Shown piece after piece: positions 61,569 through 64,000 of a DNA stretch of 64,000 bases; position 1 is the first letter of the stretch; each line of letters opens with the position of its first letter. The DNA comes from Microcoleus vaginatus WJT46-NPBG5 (GTDB taxonomy: Bacteria > Cyanobacteriota > Cyanobacteriia > Cyanobacteriales > Oscillatoriaceae). The translations under genes were made by a program, and so were the position numbers. The notes beneath the pieces were generated by a model that searched no databases, was not told the DNA's origin, and was given only the letters and a program-made list of their open reading frames with translations. The stretch is from the NCBI GenBank assembly GCA_019359355.1, contig JAHHHM010000002.1, positions 124,001-188,000 of the forward strand, in the 5' to 3' direction.

Positions 61569-64000
61569 CTACGATTGCAGTTTTTTGAGGGTGTTTAGGG
61601 CTTGTTGGGCGCTGTTGGTATCTCCTTTATTGGAAAAGATGTGGGCGGCGTTTTGTAAATCTTCAATGGCTTTTTGCCGCTCTCCGATTTCTGCACGGGC
61701 TAATCCTCGGTTATGATAGGCACCGGCATGATCACGATGGTGCGTCAGGGTGTGGTTAAAGTCTGCAATTGCACCGGCATAATCTCCGCCGGCAGCGAAG
61801 GCAATCCCTCGGTTGAAGTATGCAACGGCATCATCCGGATTAATCTGTATTGCGTGATTGTAATCTTCAATGGCTGCCTGCCGGTTTCCTAGGTCATAGT
61901 ATGCTAATCCCCGGTTGTTGTGTGCGATTGCATCTTCGGGATTGAGTTGCAAGGCTTGGGTGTAATCTGCAACTGCGTTTTGATATTGCCCTAATAGCCG
62001 ATACGCTTCACCGCGCTGGAAGTAGGCGTCTGCATCGTCAGGCAGCAGGCGAATGGCTTCGGTGAAGTCTGTAATTGCGCCGGCGTATTCTGCTATATGA
62101 GATCGGGAAAACCCTCGGTTGAAGTAATAAGCGCCCTCGTTGGGATTCATCAGCAAGGCTTGGGTGTAATCCTCAATGGCAGCGGCGTGCTCTCCGAGAT
62201 TTGAGCGGGCAACGCCTCGGTTGTTATAGACGTTGGCATTGTTGGGATCGAGTTCCAATGCTTGCGTGTAATCTTCAATCGCAGATGGGGCATCGCCGCT
62301 ATCTAAGCGCTCAAAGCCGCGTTTGCGGTAGGAGTAGGCGTTATTGGGATTGAGAACGGGATCGTCAAAACGGTCGATTAAACCTTGGATAATCCGGGGA
62401 TCGGTGGTGAGGACGCCGACTTCTCGTTCCGGGAAACCGGCCCCGGCGCTGAGGAAGTTGTGAGTTGTGAGCATGGCACTGGTGCTATCACTCACCAAGT
62501 AGTTTTCGTGGGTTCCTAAAACTTTTAACCGCAGTTGGCTGGGATATTTGCTCTGCAACTGTTCCAAGTCGTTGAGCGCGTCATACAAAGTATCGCTCTC
62601 CTCGTTGCTTTGCCACTGCCGGCCTGTTTTTCGCGGAAACTCACCGCTCTCAATATCTTTGAGGTTGCCCCAGCCAATATCGAGCCGGCCATTTTGCTCT
62701 AGAAATACCTCAAATTTCCTCAGCAAGTCGCTATCGAGGCTGGATCGGCTTACCCAGGGGCAAACAACAATCAGTCGCTCTTGGGTGGTTTCTAGGGCTT
62801 CTTCCAACACGGAGCGAATCCCCGGACGGTCAAATACTAACTTGAATTCCCAAGTTTGTAGGGCTTTGAGCAGTTGACTAATCTCACCCAACTGATTTTC
62901 TACGGCTTGAGTCACCAACTGTTGAATATTCGCCAGTTCGGTGGTTGCGCCGGCTAACCCGCTCTCAACATTTGGATTGAATCCAGACGTGACGGGCAAT
63001 AGTGCTGACACATTGAGTGAGGGAAAATCTGAGGCAGGGCGATTAGATACATTTTGCAAATCTGTTTGCAGTCGGGTGATTGCTTCTTCTAAAGCGGCGA
63101 TGTGGCCGGTTTCTAAGCGATCTAGGGCGGCGTGCAATCCGGAAATATCTCCTTGCAGGGAATCAACATCAACCGATTGAATCTCGGCAATGCGACTTTC
63201 CATCTGAGACTTCGCTTCCGCAACTGCTTCGGCAATCTTACTCAAGACGCTTTCCACCTCAGCCAGATCGGCAGATTCAGTCAATGCCGGCTCAGAGGAG
63301 TAATTTTGCGTTTCTACGTTGATGCGCCGATAAAGTTGGGTGAGGGATTCGCGCAACTCTTCTATTTGCTGCCTTTCGGGACGCTGGTTAAACTGCTCAC
63401 TCAGGGTGTTGAGCGGTTCTTGCAGTTCCGCAGCGATGCGCTCTTGAAGTTCTACCGGCAGGGTTTCTACTTGTTGTTGCAAGGATTGAACGTCTTCGCG
63501 CAATTGCTGCCAATCTGTCGTTGCACCGGCTGTGTGTTGGCGCAGATCACTGACTAACTTTTGGATGTCTCCCAGATGTTGCTGAACTTCGGCTTTTGTT
63601 GCCAAATGCTCTAGAGAGCTTTCTAGCTGCCCCAGAGCGGTTCTCAACTCCCCCAATTGCTGCTCTACCTCCACAGAGGCGGGTGCAGATTGTTGTTGGG
63701 CGAAGGCTGTTTGCAGGTAAGCGATTCTTTCCCAAGCCTCGGTGATGGCTCTTTCTAATTCCTCTATCTTGGCGCTAGATGGGCTGTTGTCTAGGCGTGT
63801 GGTAACGCCGGCAACCGATTCTAGCAAGTCCGCATACTGTTCTCTCAACTGCAAAAGGTTGCCCGGTACGGGTTCGAGATCCGCGAAATTGTGGATTTCT
63901 GCTTCTAGCTGGGCAAGCCGGCTTTCCAACCGGGTTTTTGCCTCTGCGACAGATTCGGCGATTTTATTTAAAACTTCTTCAACGCCGGTGAAATCGACGG
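61569..64000 (-). CDS. Coiled-coil, PLD-like, TPR protein (N-terminus outside the window)
   Basis: The frame is still open at the right edge; the visible part is about 810 residues. The N-terminal half is coiled coil with an internal repeat (E-V-L-N-K-I-A-E-S-V-A-E-A-K and V-L-S-K-I-A-E-A-V-A-E-A-K, about 220 residues apart). A phospholipase-D-like domain follows (about 385-520 of the visible part) with I-V-V-C-P-W-V-S-R-S and T-H-E-N-Y-L-V-S-D, where the HxK motif has Asn for Lys. At least seven TPR units (R-G-x-A-x-x-x-L-G...A-I-x-D-Y-x-x-A-L-x-L-N-P) end the protein. The coiled-coil blocks match those of the WD40 protein at 54101, so it probably belongs to the same family and should start with the same membrane module. 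Confidence 0.85.
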   Translation of the reverse strand, partial: VDFTGVEEVLNKIAESVAEAKTRLESRLAQLEAEIHNFADLEPVPGNLLQLREQYADLLESVAGVTTRLDNSPSSAKIEELERAITEAWERIAYLQTAFAQQQSAPASVEVEQQLGELRTALGQLESSLEHLATKAEVQQHLGDIQKLVSDLRQHTAGATTDWQQLREDVQSLQQQVETLPVELQERIAAELQEPLNTLSEQFNQRPERQQIEELRESLTQLYRRINVETQNYSSEPALTESADLAEVESVLSKIAEAVAEAKSQMESRIAEIQSVDVDSLQGDISGLHAALDRLETGHIAALEEAITRLQTDLQNVSNRPASDFPSLNVSALLPVTSGFNPNVESGLAGATTELANIQQLVTQAVENQLGEISQLLKALQTWEFKLVFDRPGIRSVLEEALETTQERLIVVCPWVSRSSLDSDLLRKFEVFLEQNGRLDIGWGNLKDIESGEFPRKTGRQWQSNEESDTLYDALNDLEQLQSKYPSQLRLKVLGTHENYLVSDSTSAMLTTHNFLSAGAGFPEREVGVLTTDPRIIQGLIDRFDDPVLNPNNAYSYRKRGFERLDSGDAPSAIEDYTQALELDPNNANVYNNRGVARSNLGEHAAAIEDYTQALLMNPNEGAYYFNRGFSRSHIAEYAGAITDFTEAIRLLPDDADAYFQRGEAYRLLGQYQNAVADYTQALQLNPEDAIAHNNRGLAYYDLGNRQAAIEDYNHAIQINPDDAVAYFNRGIAFAAGGDYAGAIADFNHTLTHHRDHAGAYHNRGLARAEIGERQKAIEDLQNAAHIFSNKGDTNSAQQALNTLKKLQS

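Noticed and set aside
1-64000. CRISPR arrays, insertion sequences, prophage or rRNA genes
   Set aside because: No regular 20-40 base direct repeats with spacers, no transposase apart from Rpn-like and Uma2-like proteins, and no phage structural or rRNA sequence were seen.

Overview
The window looks like a chromosomal segment from a filamentous, non-heterocystous cyanobacterium of the Microcoleus/Oscillatoria type. The evidence is a fraC-fraD-fraE filament-integrity operon, a Tab2-type RNA-binding protein, a PedR-like regulator, a CAAD membrane domain inside an aminoacyl-tRNA synthetase, heptameric STRR repeats between genes, and HIP1 octamers (GCGATCGC). CCGG-centred motifs (GCCGGC, GCCGGT, ACCGGC) are strikingly frequent in genes and spacers alike. 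There is no rRNA, CRISPR array, insertion sequence or phage block; the only RNA gene seen is tRNA-Lys(CTT).

Layout. 1-3000: the end of an aminotransferase, small proteins (NfeD-like, S4) and an exported methyltransferase. 3265-9073 (minus strand): a signalling block with a REC-GAF-PAS-LOV-GGDEF-EAL protein, a three-domain KaiC-family ATPase and a small coupled partner. 9797-11855: a small membrane protein, tRNA-Lys, and an alpha/beta hydrolase plus acyltransferase pair whose last codons run into the tRNA. 12619-18116: metG with an internal CAAD insertion, a LabA/NYN protein overlapping an LptC-like lipoprotein, and a PBP4-type peptidase. 18485-23322: the lipid cluster plsX-fabH-fabD, a PstS-like protein and a second PlsC-type acyltransferase. 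23638-32722: a tandem CobO-like protein, fraCDE, larE, a methyltransferase, a PD-(D/E)XK protein, aroC and an MBL hydrolase. 32804-42236: glk, two phosphatases, rtcA, tab2, a TldD/PmbA protein, hisS and a PedR-like regulator. 43135-52396: a WGxxGxxG surface protein, a phytochelatin synthase, an M23 peptidase, a large proline-rich protein and a GmrSD-like DUF262/DUF1524 defence gene.

52419-64000 is the most unusual part. After a Tat-exported dimethylformamidase-like protein, three minus-strand genes share a gap-free 46-residue N-terminal membrane module followed by coiled coils. One carries a seven-bladed WD40 domain and two end in a common KPY...RLV.EVKQLQ motif. A fourth gene, cut by the window edge, shares the coiled-coil blocks and carries a PLD-like domain and seven TPRs. 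A polytopic membrane protein lies among them. I read this as a family of membrane-anchored scaffolds with exchangeable C-terminal modules; its function is unknown.

Genes plausibly working together are plsX/fabH/fabD with the two PlsC-type acyltransferases (lipid synthesis), fraCDE (septum and filament integrity), and the LOV/c-di-GMP protein with the neighbouring KaiC-like operon (light or time signalling; this link is inference from adjacency).
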